Source: a bacterium
GTDB lineage: Bacteria; Ratteibacteria; UBA8468
Reading direction: 5' to 3'
Length of the DNA stretch: 14,430 nt
NCBI GenBank assembly: GCA_030637775.1
Contig: DAOWFY010000030.1
Location: forward strand, 1 to 14,430
The position numbers and the translations under genes were made by a program. The first letter of the stretch is position 1, and each line of letters opens with the position of its first letter. The notes beneath the pieces were generated by a model. That model did no database searches. It was not told where the DNA came from and saw only the letters and a program-made list of their open reading frames with translations. This document shows positions 1 through 6,544 of the stretch, piece after piece.

Positions 1-813
1 AGAGGAGGCCTCCACAATCATCTCCGAAAGCAAAGGCTCATGGCCAGGAACAAGGATATTTACCTCATCTTCGCAAAGAGTGCCAAGATTGGCCGTTCCC
101 AAAGTCGGCTCCGGTGTCCCAAAGAGGATATCCTGGACATCTGTAGCCAGCATCGAGCCTCCCCAGCCATCTCCTAAGGAAGCGCGCATCCCTTGAAGTA
201 AGAGATGCTCCGGGTCATGGTCAACACCCATATGGGTGCGGTGCATAATCTCAACAATCTCCCGGTCAATCCCTCGGGGAGCAATTCCCTTTTTGCGCCA
301 GACCTCCTGTCTTTTTAATGGTGCCTTTTTGAGGTAACGAATCTCTCCCTCCTGATTGCCAAATTCTGCGAGGACAGCATTTGCTACCTCTTTGAGTATA
401 TCCTCTGTGCTTCTTCCTTCTATCTTAATCCCGAAATCCAGGGCCACGGCAATAAGTTTTTGTTCATCCTTAACCTTATAGTCAGGGGCTTCATTATTGG
501 CTACCGCCAGCAAGGTCTCGGCTACTCCCCGACCATGGTCGGAATGGGCCGCGGCCCCTCCCGCGACCATGCGGATGAAGTTACGCGCCGCAATCGTATC
601 CGCGGTTGCTCCACAGACACCTTTCTGGGCACCTTCACCAAAGGGGTCAATCCGGCAGGGACCCATACTACAATTCTTACAACAGATACCAAGCTCTCCA
701 AATCCGCATTGAGGAAGTTGCTTCTCTAACCGATCCCAGGCAGTTTCTACCCCATCCTCTTTCGCCTTCTTTAGTAAAGGTTCTACCGTTTTATCAATGC
801 TTCTCTCTTTCAT
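1..813 (-). CDS. cooS: Anaerobic carbon monoxide dehydrogenase catalytic subunit, C-terminus cut by window edge
   Basis: Nickel-iron-sulfur CO dehydrogenase interconverting CO and CO2 with low-potential electrons, in the cytoplasm. The 271 codons visible are the N-terminal part; full-length family members are about 630 residues, so the rest (including most C-cluster ligands) lies left of position 1. Visible cysteines are C36, C44, C45, C48, C53 and C67, the spacing expected for the D-cluster (first two) and B-cluster (last four) of CooS proteins. H90 and H93 in the HSDHG motif match the catalytic and proton-relay histidines. I chose the ATG at 811-813 because AGGAG stands six bases upstream; the preceding oxidoreductase gene stops 11 bases before. 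The reading frame has no ATG-to-stop span inside the window because the stop is off the edge. Last gene seen of the cooC-acsD-cooF run. Family assignment is confident; whether it is the CODH partner of acetyl-CoA synthase or a stand-alone redox CODH cannot be decided here. Confidence 0.95.
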   Translation of the reverse strand, partial: MKERSIDKTVEPLLKKAKEDGVETAWDRLEKQLPQCGFGELGICCKNCSMGPCRIDPFGEGAQKGVCGATADTIAARNFIRMVAGGAAAHSDHGRGVAETLLAVANNEAPDYKVKDEQKLIAVALDFGIKIEGRSTEDILKEVANAVLAEFGNQEGEIRYLKKAPLKRQEVWRKKGIAPRGIDREIVEIMHRTHMGVDHDPEHLLLQGMRASLGDGWGGSMLATDVQDILFGTPEPTLGTANLGTLCEDEVNILVPGHEPLLSEMIVEASS

Positions 814-824
814 ATTTCTCCTAT

Positions 825-2117
825 TTATGCCATCTTAACTAAATCGCCTTGCAAAGAGACCGTTTCTCGAAAACCCTCTTTCTGTTCCAAGAGTTCACTT
901 ACCTTGCTATAGTCAAACCAGTCCTCCAGCAGAATATCCTTTATCCCGGATATATCTACCTTTCTTCTAATCAATGCTAAATAGACACCGGCATTCTCAA
1001 TATTGCCAACTAAAATTACCCCTACCAACCGATTTCCTTTGAGGACAATTTTCTTATATTGATATATCCCGGGTTGACGGCGAACAAATTCTTCATAGCC
1101 CTTCTCTTTTACCCTCACATAACCCAGCGAGATGATGGGAAGACCAAAAAAATCAATTGAATTTGCCGCGATTGAGCCAGGATACTTTTTTCCTTCTCCG
1201 GCCATATTTAAACCGGCAATCCTTCCCTGCTCAGCGGCGGCTGTCCAGAGGGCGTTGATTGTCGGTTCACCGGTAATGAGGTCTGTTGTTTCGGCAACAT
1301 CACCCCCAGCATAGACATTCTCCACATTTGTCTGGAGATATTGATTGGTAATAATCCCCCAATGGGTCTGAATTTTGCTATCTTTGACTAAATCCATATT
1401 GGGACGCACACCTTTACCGATGATGATAACCTGGCAATTCATTTTTTCTTCATTATCCAAAAGGACACCCTCAACTTTCTTATTGCCTAAAATTTTCTTT
1501 GGCGCCAGGCCGGTTCTAATTTTAATGCCATTTTCCATAAGCCAGCGGCCGACCATCTCTGCGGAATCGTTATCTGTAACCTGGGAAAGAATGCGCGGCG
1601 ACTTCACAATAATCTCCACATCCATACCCTTTTGCTTCAAAGCATAGCCCGCCTTTAAGCCAATTAATCCTCCCCCAAAGACTAAAACCTTCTTTGCCCG
1701 GGGAATTAACTTTAAAATTTCTTTGGCATCATTGAGTGTCCGGAAACCGAATATCCCATACTTATCTTCGCCCTCAACCCCTAAAAATTTGGGACTGCCA
1801 CCGGTAGCGATAAGGAGTCTATCGTACTTTAACTCTTTACCATCGGAAAGAACCACCCTTTTATTCTCTGGCTTTACACTTTCCACCTTCTTATTCAAAA
1901 TCAATTCTATGCTGTTGTCCTGATAAAAGTTCTTTTCCTTTAATAAAAGATCTTTTTCCTTACGAGTACCGGCAAGGTAATTGGAGATCAAGCATCTACA
2001 ATAGGCGGGATAATTCTCATCGGAGATAACTGTGATTTTGCCCTTCTGATCCTTCCCTCTTATTGCTTCTACCGCATTCACCCCACTCGCACAGTTCCCA
2101 ATAATCAAGTAATCCAT
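825..2117 (-). CDS. FAD/NAD-dependent oxidoreductase of the CooS-CooF module
   Basis: A 430-residue pyridine-nucleotide-disulfide-type flavoprotein, likely passing electrons between the CooF ferredoxin and NAD(P). Seen in order: an FAD Rossmann loop at residues 5-12 (IIGNCASG, with Cys replacing a usual small residue), a C40-R-C42 pair, the LLIATGGSP FAD element near 101-109, the NAD Rossmann loop VLVFGGGLIG at 144-153, the second FAD motif NVYAGGDVAE at 267-276, and a C-terminal domain from about 318. Genes of this type with cooF and cooS are known in carboxydotrophs and acetogens, where the flavoprotein is thought to make NAD(P)H from CO-derived electrons; the role here is inferred from that arrangement. 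It starts one base after the cooF stop and ends 11 bases before cooS, so it is surely co-transcribed. It is not a thioredoxin or glutathione reductase: no CxxxxC redox disulfide is present in the FAD domain. An NADH oxidase role is less likely in this context. Confidence 0.87.
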   Translation of the reverse strand: MDYLIIGNCASGVNAVEAIRGKDQKGKITVISDENYPAYCRCLISNYLAGTRKEKDLLLKEKNFYQDNSIELILNKKVESVKPENKRVVLSDGKELKYDRLLIATGGSPKFLGVEGEDKYGIFGFRTLNDAKEILKLIPRAKKVLVFGGGLIGLKAGYALKQKGMDVEIIVKSPRILSQVTDNDSAEMVGRWLMENGIKIRTGLAPKKILGNKKVEGVLLDNEEKMNCQVIIIGKGVRPNMDLVKDSKIQTHWGIITNQYLQTNVENVYAGGDVAETTDLITGEPTINALWTAAAEQGRIAGLNMAGEGKKYPGSIAANSIDFFGLPIISLGYVRVKEKGYEEFVRRQPGIYQYKKIVLKGNRLVGVILVGNIENAGVYLALIRRKVDISGIKDILLEDWFDYSKVSELLEQKEGFRETVSLQGDLVKMA

Positions 2118-2118
2118 A

Positions 2119-2613
2119 TTAAACTTTCACCTTTGACTTTGTATCCTTTCTTTCTAAAAGTTTTTTCTTAAAATCTTTCAGTTCTCCAAAAAATAATGCC
2201 TTGGTGGGACAAGCGGCTACGCAGGCCGGTATTTCATTATCCTGACAGAGGTCACAGCGCAAAGCTATCTTTTTCTCTTTAGCCGGCCTGATTACCCCAA
2301 AGGGACAAACCATTACACACATCCAGCAGCCGACACATTTATCTTCATCTAAAATTACGAGCCCCGTTTCTGGATCCTTAGAAACGGCGCCTGAAATACA
2401 GGCATCGATACAATATGGCTCTTCGCAATGTCGGCATTGTAAAGGAAAGGTTTGAAGTTTTGTATCCCTTTCTACCTTTGTTCTGGAGCGAGGCCCCGGC
2501 TCCTCTTTTAAGGAAGAAAAAAGGTCTTTTGATTGTGAATGTTCAACGGCACAGGCAATTTCGCAGCTTCTACAGGAAAGACACCTCTCTACATCAACAA
2601 ATAGTCTTTTCAT
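2119..2613 (-). CDS. cooF: CooF-like electron-transfer protein with four [4Fe-4S] clusters
   Basis: A 164-residue polyferredoxin of the CooF/HycB/DmsB family that carries electrons from CO dehydrogenase to a partner enzyme. Sixteen cysteines form four cluster motifs: C11, C14, C17, C21; C60, C63, C68, C72; C93, C96, C99, C103 (followed by PFGVI); and C120, C123, C131, C135. In this family ligands are shared crosswise between the first and fourth and second and third motifs. There is no signal peptide or membrane segment, so it is cytoplasmic, unlike exported DmsB types. The ATG overlaps the acsD stop in an ATGA arrangement, which indicates translational coupling, and one base separates it from the oxidoreductase gene downstream. 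Position between acsD and the FAD/NAD oxidoreductase plus cooS supports the CooF assignment over other 4x[4Fe-4S] subunits such as those of formate dehydrogenase or hydrogenase. The lysine-rich C-terminal tail (about 149-164) looks flexible. Confidence 0.9.
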   Translation of the reverse strand: MKRLFVDVERCLSCRSCEIACAVEHSQSKDLFSSLKEEPGPRSRTKVERDTKLQTFPLQCRHCEEPYCIDACISGAVSKDPETGLVILDEDKCVGCWMCVMVCPFGVIRPAKEKKIALRCDLCQDNEIPACVAACPTKALFFGELKDFKKKLLERKDTKSKVKV

Positions 2614-3566
2614 TCTTTAACAATTAAATCCTCTATTACCTTTCGCACCAATTTTATACTCTCTGGATGTCTCATAACTAACAGGTCACCACCGGCTAAT
2701 AACAACGTTACCCCGGTTAAGGCCTCCAGAAGTATCCCACGGTTAACTTCATTGCCCAATTTCGGGTCATCCTTCTGGCTTGTCTTGACCTCCTTCTTCT
2801 TCCAGACATCGGTAGCAAAGTTAGCCACCATCGGAAATTGCAGTTTCGTATCCTGTTGAGTAAGTGCGGCCTGGCGATCACGCTCCATTACCGAATAGGC
2901 GTACTCTAACCCATAACCCAAACTACAACCGCCAATATTAGGGTCAACTATAATCTGCTCATCCGGTACGCCTAAATCCCCAAGAAGAATATTTAATTGC
3001 TTGGCGAGGTTAATATCAATCGGGGTGGAGGCCACCACCGTATGCTTATAGGCAATGGCAGCCGCTCCTATTTTCTTGTAATTCTTATCGGTGGCCGGTC
3101 CCAAAATCAATCTTTTGTCCTGGCAAATCTCAGCTACCTTTGGCAGAACTAGTGCATCCTTTTCATCATTTTCACAACCCCAGACAATTAAAGGAACCTC
3201 AATGCTATCTGCAACCTCTTTAACTATTGGTGCTATCTCATCGGCCGATTTATTCAAACCGTTGGGATCGGTACTGACCATCCGCAGACAAATTAATTCC
3301 GCATCAAATTCATTGATGCATTTCTTAGCCCAGGCGACGGGATTGTCAATCACATCCTGAAAAGGTTGAACAATAACTGCCGGCCATTCCTCCGGTTTGC
3401 TATCATAAACCTCAAAGGCAATCACCGGCTTATGGGGCATCTCTCCTTCAAAAAGGTGGAAAGGGTATGATGTTTCCCCTCCGATGGTTACCTCTTTTTC
3501 CCCTTTGCCCAGATTGATCTCCTTTATCCTTCCCGAATAGGAAATCTTAGGAACTTCAAACGCCAT
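2610..3566 (-). CDS. acsD: Corrinoid iron-sulfur protein small subunit (acetyl-CoA decarbonylase/synthase delta)
   Basis: 318-residue AcsD/CdhD, the small subunit of the CFeSP that carries the methyl group from methyl-tetrahydrofolate to acetyl-CoA synthase. It is a TIM-barrel protein without Fe-S ligands of its own. Recognisable family stretches are PKISYSGRI near residue 6, FEVYDSKPEEWP at 51-62, LICLRMVSTDPNG at 91-103, VWGCENDEKD at 128-137, ILGPATDKNYK at 154-164, VDPNIGGCSLGYGLEYAYSVMER at about 207-229 and LLLAGGDLLVMRHPES at 288-303. The open frame extends 16 codons further upstream, but those codons read through the palindromic repeat; the ATG at 3564-3566 has GGGAGA about six bases ahead and gives the normal family length. 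Its stop overlaps the cooF start by four bases. AcsC, its obligatory partner, is not in the window; I would expect it beyond position 1 or elsewhere in the genome. Confidence 0.94.
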   Translation of the reverse strand: MAFEVPKISYSGRIKEINLGKGEKEVTIGGETSYPFHLFEGEMPHKPVIAFEVYDSKPEEWPAVIVQPFQDVIDNPVAWAKKCINEFDAELICLRMVSTDPNGLNKSADEIAPIVKEVADSIEVPLIVWGCENDEKDALVLPKVAEICQDKRLILGPATDKNYKKIGAAAIAYKHTVVASTPIDINLAKQLNILLGDLGVPDEQIIVDPNIGGCSLGYGLEYAYSVMERDRQAALTQQDTKLQFPMVANFATDVWKKKEVKTSQKDDPKLGNEVNRGILLEALTGVTLLLAGGDLLVMRHPESIKLVRKVIEDLIVKE

Positions 3567-3585
3567 ACTTTGTCTCCCATTTTTG

Positions 3586-3645
3586 GCGAGGCTGAAGCCT
3601 CGCACTACGTTCAAATGCTACTTAGTGCGAACCTTTTAGGTTCGC
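3586..3645. repeat. Tandem-hairpin palindromic element between small ORF and acsD
   Basis: Two perfect 8-base inverted repeats stand side by side: GCGAGGCT / AGCCTCGC (3586-3593 and 3596-3603) and GCGAACCT / AGGTTCGC (3627-3634 and 3638-3645). The segment between them is itself nearly palindromic: GCACTACGT at about 3602-3610 pairs with ACTTAGTGC at about 3620-3628 with one mismatch. The whole can therefore fold into two hairpins on a central stem, a cloverleaf-like shape, in DNA or RNA. It fills most of the 90-base gap between the 60-residue ORF and acsD and ends about 15 bases before the acsD ribosome-binding site. There is no T-run after the stems, so a simple intrinsic terminator is unlikely. 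I read it as a REP- or MITE-like dispersed repeat, but an mRNA-processing or stability structure is possible. Confidence 0.75.
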
Positions 3646-3656
3646 TATGCATCTCA

Positions 3657-3839
3657 TTATGCTGGATTTGCTCTCTTCTCACTTCCGTACCAATCTTTGG
3701 AGAACCAGTATCTTTCCCCAGTCTGCAAGTACTTAAGGATCTCTTCTCTACTCCTTAACTTCTTCCTCCAGTTACCCGATACTAACAATTTTTCGGACTT
3801 GACAGCTTTATCTGCAGGAGTATCTTTTTTCTTTTCCAT
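3657..3839 (-). CDS. Small protein of unknown function, 60 residues, between cooC and acsD
   Basis: I do not recognise this family. The ATG at 3837-3839 is preceded by GGAG seven bases upstream and lies four bases after the cooC stop, which is the same tight spacing as the known genes here, so translation is plausible. An in-frame ATG at 3860 would overlap cooC and has no better site. The protein is highly charged: residues 1-35 are rich in Lys, Glu and Arg, and the C-terminal half holds an aromatic patch, EEILKYLQTGERYWFSKDWYG, at about 32-52 (residues Y37, Y44, W45, F46, W50, Y51). There are no cysteines, no histidines, no signal peptide and no membrane segment, so it is not an obvious metal or cluster protein. 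It may assist CooC or AcsD, or may be the remnant of a gene cut by the palindromic repeat 12 bases after its stop. Nothing in it tells these apart. Confidence 0.6.
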   Translation of the reverse strand: MEKKKDTPADKAVKSEKLLVSGNWRKKLRSREEILKYLQTGERYWFSKDWYGSEKRANPA

Positions 3840-3843
3840 TTTT

Positions 3844-4602
3844 TCACTCCAATTTCGCAAGAATTCTTCTTCCCTCTTTTAGAATTTCCGGACAGTACTC
3901 AAAAAAAGGGACGTTCTTTAACTCTGCCTCATTAATTTTTTTATTATAAGGAATAAATCCTAAAAAGTCAAAACCGGCCAGAGCATCCAAAATAAATTTT
4001 TTATCACTGTTTTCTCGAATTTTATTCCCTACTATTTCAATCTTGGGAATACCGATCTCTCCGGCTAAATCCTTGATTTTACAGGCTGTTTCTATACTGG
4101 ACCGGCCCGGTTCAACGACCACAATTAATCTATTCACGCTCTCGGCCGTACCCCGGCCTAAATGCTCTATTCCGGCCTCCATATCCAGGATCACCACCTC
4201 CTTCCTCTCCACCACTAAATGACGGAGAAGCGCCTTCAAAAAGGCATTCTCCGGGCAGGTGCACCCTGCTCCACCCCCTCTTACTGAACCCATAACCGCT
4301 AAATTTATTCCCTGACGGGAAAGGAAATATTTATCCGGGATATCATCCACCTTAGGATTCAACTTAAAATAGGGGTTAAGGGTGCCAATTTTTCCTCCGG
4401 TTCTTTCCTCAATTAATTCTTTCATCTTGACTAAAGGGGTAATCTCGGAAGGGTCAGGAAATCCCAGGGTAAGAGCAAGATTAGCGTCAGGGTCGGCATC
4501 AATGGCAAAAACTTCTCTTTCTTTCTCCGCAAATAATTTGGCAAGAATGGCAACCAGGAAAGTCTTACCTACTCCACCTTTACCGGTTACCGCAACTTTC
4601 AT
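3844..4602 (-). CDS. cooC: CooC-type nickel-insertion ATPase for CO dehydrogenase maturation
   Basis: A 252-residue P-loop ATPase of the MinD/Mrp class (SIMIBI) that delivers nickel to the C-cluster of CO dehydrogenase. Residues 7-14 are the deviant Walker A GKGGVGKT with signature lysine K8; FAIDADPDANLA at about 32-43 is the switch I/intradimer region; C114-T-C116-P is the CxC metal-binding motif diagnostic of CooC; VVILDMEAGIEHLGRGT at about 136-152 is the Walker B/switch II segment; VGNKIR at 191-196 is the base-recognition NK motif. The frame is open upstream to a TTG at 4641, inside the pabBC 3' end, but the protein family begins with the MKVAVTGKGG ATG at 4600-4602. No Shine-Dalgarno precedes this ATG; instead a promoter lies immediately upstream (4613-4641), suggesting an almost leaderless transcript. 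First gene of the carbonyl-branch block, ending four bases before the small ORF. ArsA or NifH-like alternatives are excluded by the CxC placement and context. Confidence 0.94.
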   Translation of the reverse strand: MKVAVTGKGGVGKTFLVAILAKLFAEKEREVFAIDADPDANLALTLGFPDPSEITPLVKMKELIEERTGGKIGTLNPYFKLNPKVDDIPDKYFLSRQGINLAVMGSVRGGGAGCTCPENAFLKALLRHLVVERKEVVILDMEAGIEHLGRGTAESVNRLIVVVEPGRSSIETACKIKDLAGEIGIPKIEIVGNKIRENSDKKFILDALAGFDFLGFIPYNKKINEAELKNVPFFEYCPEILKEGRRILAKLE

Positions 4603-4612
4603 CGAATTGTGA

Positions 4613-4641
4613 ATTATATCACAAATTAAACTTAAGGTCAA
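4613..4641 (-). promoter_or_regulatory. Sigma-70-type promoter for the cooC-acsD-cooF-cooS block
   Basis: On the minus strand TTGACC (4636-4641) stands exactly 17 bases before TATAAT (4613-4618), and the spacer ends in TGA, giving an extended -10 of the TGnTATAAT type. The -35 and spacer overlap the last codons and stop of pabBC. The expected start point, about seven bases past the -10, falls near 4606-4607, only four or five bases before the cooC ATG. Since cooC has no ribosome-binding site, the promoter position and the missing leader agree with each other. The match is read directly from the bases; activity is inferred. It would let the CODH block be expressed apart from the folate and molybdenum genes upstream. 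Confidence 0.65.
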
Positions 4642-6535
4642 CCTTGTTCATTCCTCTCACCGAGTTGACAAGATAGATCTCCTCAACATTTTTTAGCTCT
4701 TTCAAGGTTAAAACCTTCTCGCGAAAATTCGCTTTTCTCTTGAGAAGATATCTACGGTAAACGCCATTAAGAAGTCCGCAAGCAAGAGGTGGTGTGTAAT
4801 AAAACTTGCCAGATTTAATGAAGATGTTGGAGATAGCCCCTTCGGTAACTTCACTCTTCTCATTACGAAAAATCACATCATAATACCCTAATTTTTTATA
4901 TTTTTGGTATTCTCTATCATATAATTTCCTATTGGTAGTTTTATGTCGCAAGAAGATGTCAGAAGATGGTGTTCGATAATGGGAGATGGCTACCAATTTT
5001 GGAGGGCTCTTCTTTTCTTTTTCTATTTTATGATGGGTGATAGATATCTTTCCATCTTTATAAAGGAGTAATCTGATTTTATAAAGAAGATTATGGTTGA
5101 ACAATTTCTCCTTTGCAAAAAGAATATTTTTCAGATACTTTTCATCGTAGTAAAAATCAAAATAGGCTGCCGATTCCTTTAATCGCTGGAGATGGGAGTT
5201 CAAAAGGAAAAATCCGGTTTTTTTCGACCAGAGCATTGTTTCAATTAATTGAAACTCGGGCCGGGGATTCACCAGAAACTCTGCCTTTAACTTACATTCT
5301 TGATACTCCGAAGTTCCATCCGAATCATAGACAATGCCACTGCCAATTCCCATCTCCCCTCTTTTACCTTCAAGAAGTACGGTGCGTATTGCTACATTGA
5401 ATACCGCCCTTTTCTCAGGTGTGAAAAAACCAACCGCGCCGGTATAAACTTTTCGCTCCTCCTTTTCCAGTTGTTTGATGATTTGCATCGTTCTTATCTT
5501 TGGGGCTCCGGTGACTGAGCCGGAAGGGAAAATACTATAAAATAATTCATAAAGTGAGAGATTCTTTTTTAATATACTTTTAACCGCCGAGGTCATCTGA
5601 AAAAGTGTCTCATATTCCTCAACGGTAAAAATACGCGGCACTCTGACACTACCTGTTTGAGAGACTACCCCCAAGTCATTGCGGAGCAAATCGACAATCA
5701 TTATATTTTCAGCATTGTTCTTTTCGTCATACTTTAATCTATTTCTATTTATCCGGTCCTCTTTGATATTTGCTCCTCGATCAATTGTTCCTTTCATCGG
5801 TTTAACCTGGATAGCGGAGCCTTTCTTTCTAAAGAATAACTCCGGGGAGAAGGAAAGGATTTTAAAATCCTTTGTCTTTATAAAGGCGCTATAGGAAACG
5901 GACTGATTATTGCGCAGGGTATGATATAGTTGGTAGGGCGAGCCTTTAAAATCAAATTTATACTTCATCGTATAATTGACCTGATAGGTTTCTCCCGTCC
6001 GGATGAACTCTTTTATCCTGTTAATAGAGTCAAGATAATCTTTTCTGCTGACATTTAATCTTAGATTTTTTATCTGGTAGTTACCCCCTGAGGTCATTGC
6101 GAGCGAATGAAATGAGCGTGGCAATCTCTTGCTCCCTTGAGATTGCTTCACTTCATTCGCAATGACAGGTGAAAATCTATTTCTTCGGTGGTCAAAAACA
6201 ATTGGGGATTTAAAAAGGCCAACCCAGATGAGAGGAAATCTATAGTTTCTCCTTGCTTGATATAAATTCTCAAAACCATACCCCATCTCATAGGAGAAAA
6301 AACCGCTCGCATAGTAACCTTTATTTAAATAGCTCTCCAGTTGAGCAAAAGCATCCTTTATTCTATCTATCCGGTAACACTCAATGACTTTAATCGGATC
6401 GACAAAAATATAGGAAAATCGATTTAAGGCATTCTTTCTTGCTGTCTCTAAAAAAACGAACGTCCGATAATTCTTTAGCCAATTGAGAAGGTTTAAAATA
6501 GGTAGATCCTTTTTCTGAGAAGGATAGATTGTCAT
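4619..6535 (-). CDS. pabB: Fused aminodeoxychorismate synthase component I and aminodeoxychorismate lyase (PabB-PabC)
   Basis: 638 residues. The N-terminal two thirds is the chorismate-binding enzyme that makes 4-amino-4-deoxychorismate; the C-terminal third (about 427-638) is a class IV PLP aminotransferase-fold lyase releasing pyruvate to give p-aminobenzoate for folate. PMKGT at 246-250 carries K248, the lysine typical of PabB where TrpE has alanine, so this is not anthranilate synthase. Other motifs: NIMIVDLLRNDLG at 277-289, FPSGSVTGAPK at 336-346, GIGSGIVYDSDG at 396-407. In the lyase, K532 of HKTTNR is the expected PLP lysine and EGAISNIF is at 565-572. A 25-residue segment (124-148) is encoded by a palindromic repeat in the linker between the N-terminal subdomain and the main domain. 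The ATG at 6533-6535 follows a run of eight C with no Shine-Dalgarno, because another palindrome ends there; the family-like VFLETARKN at 27-35 supports this start. A PabA glutaminase partner is not in the window. Confidence 0.93.
   Translation of the reverse strand: MTIYPSQKKDLPILNLLNWLKNYRTFVFLETARKNALNRFSYIFVDPIKVIECYRIDRIKDAFAQLESYLNKGYYASGFFSYEMGYGFENLYQARRNYRFPLIWVGLFKSPIVFDHRRNRFSPVIANEVKQSQGSKRLPRSFHSLAMTSGGNYQIKNLRLNVSRKDYLDSINRIKEFIRTGETYQVNYTMKYKFDFKGSPYQLYHTLRNNQSVSYSAFIKTKDFKILSFSPELFFRKKGSAIQVKPMKGTIDRGANIKEDRINRNRLKYDEKNNAENIMIVDLLRNDLGVVSQTGSVRVPRIFTVEEYETLFQMTSAVKSILKKNLSLYELFYSIFPSGSVTGAPKIRTMQIIKQLEKEERKVYTGAVGFFTPEKRAVFNVAIRTVLLEGKRGEMGIGSGIVYDSDGTSEYQECKLKAEFLVNPRPEFQLIETMLWSKKTGFFLLNSHLQRLKESAAYFDFYYDEKYLKNILFAKEKLFNHNLLYKIRLLLYKDGKISITHHKIEKEKKSPPKLVAISHYRTPSSDIFLRHKTTNRKLYDREYQKYKKLGYYDVIFRNEKSEVTEGAISNIFIKSGKFYYTPPLACGLLNGVYRRYLLKRKANFREKVLTLKELKNVEEIYLVNSVRGMNKVDLKFNL
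6093..6166. repeat. Palindromic repeat inserted in frame inside pabBC
   Basis: The left arm (6093-6128) begins GTCATTGCGAGCGAATGAAA and ends GGCAATCTC; the right arm (6139-6166) is its imperfect reverse complement, beginning GAGATTGCTTCACTTCATTC and ending GCAATGAC. The left arm has eight extra bases, and ten bases separate the arms. With one more base (6092) the unit is 75 bases, exactly 25 codons, and adds residues 124-148 to PabBC, starting VIANEVKQSQ and ending SLAMT. Palindromes with these GTCATTGCGA ends are a familiar dispersed repeat type in bacterial genomes (from memory), and in-frame coding insertion resembles the Rickettsia palindromic elements. No transposase is nearby, so mobilisation would need to be in trans. 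Confidence 0.85.
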
Positions 6536-6544
6536 GAGTATGGG

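Noticed and set aside
3567-3614. Longer AcsD start, 16 codons upstream
   Set aside because: The added codons are read through the palindromic repeat; the ATG at 3566 has a good ribosome-binding site and gives family length.
4603-4641. TTG start for CooC at 4641
   Set aside because: It adds 13 residues from the pabBC tail and promoter; CooC proteins begin directly at the MKVAVTGKGG segment.
4619-6535. Anthranilate synthase component I (TrpE) for the chorismate-binding gene
   Set aside because: PMKGT has the PabB lysine (K248) where TrpE has alanine; the C-terminal lyase domain and the folP neighbour also point to folate.
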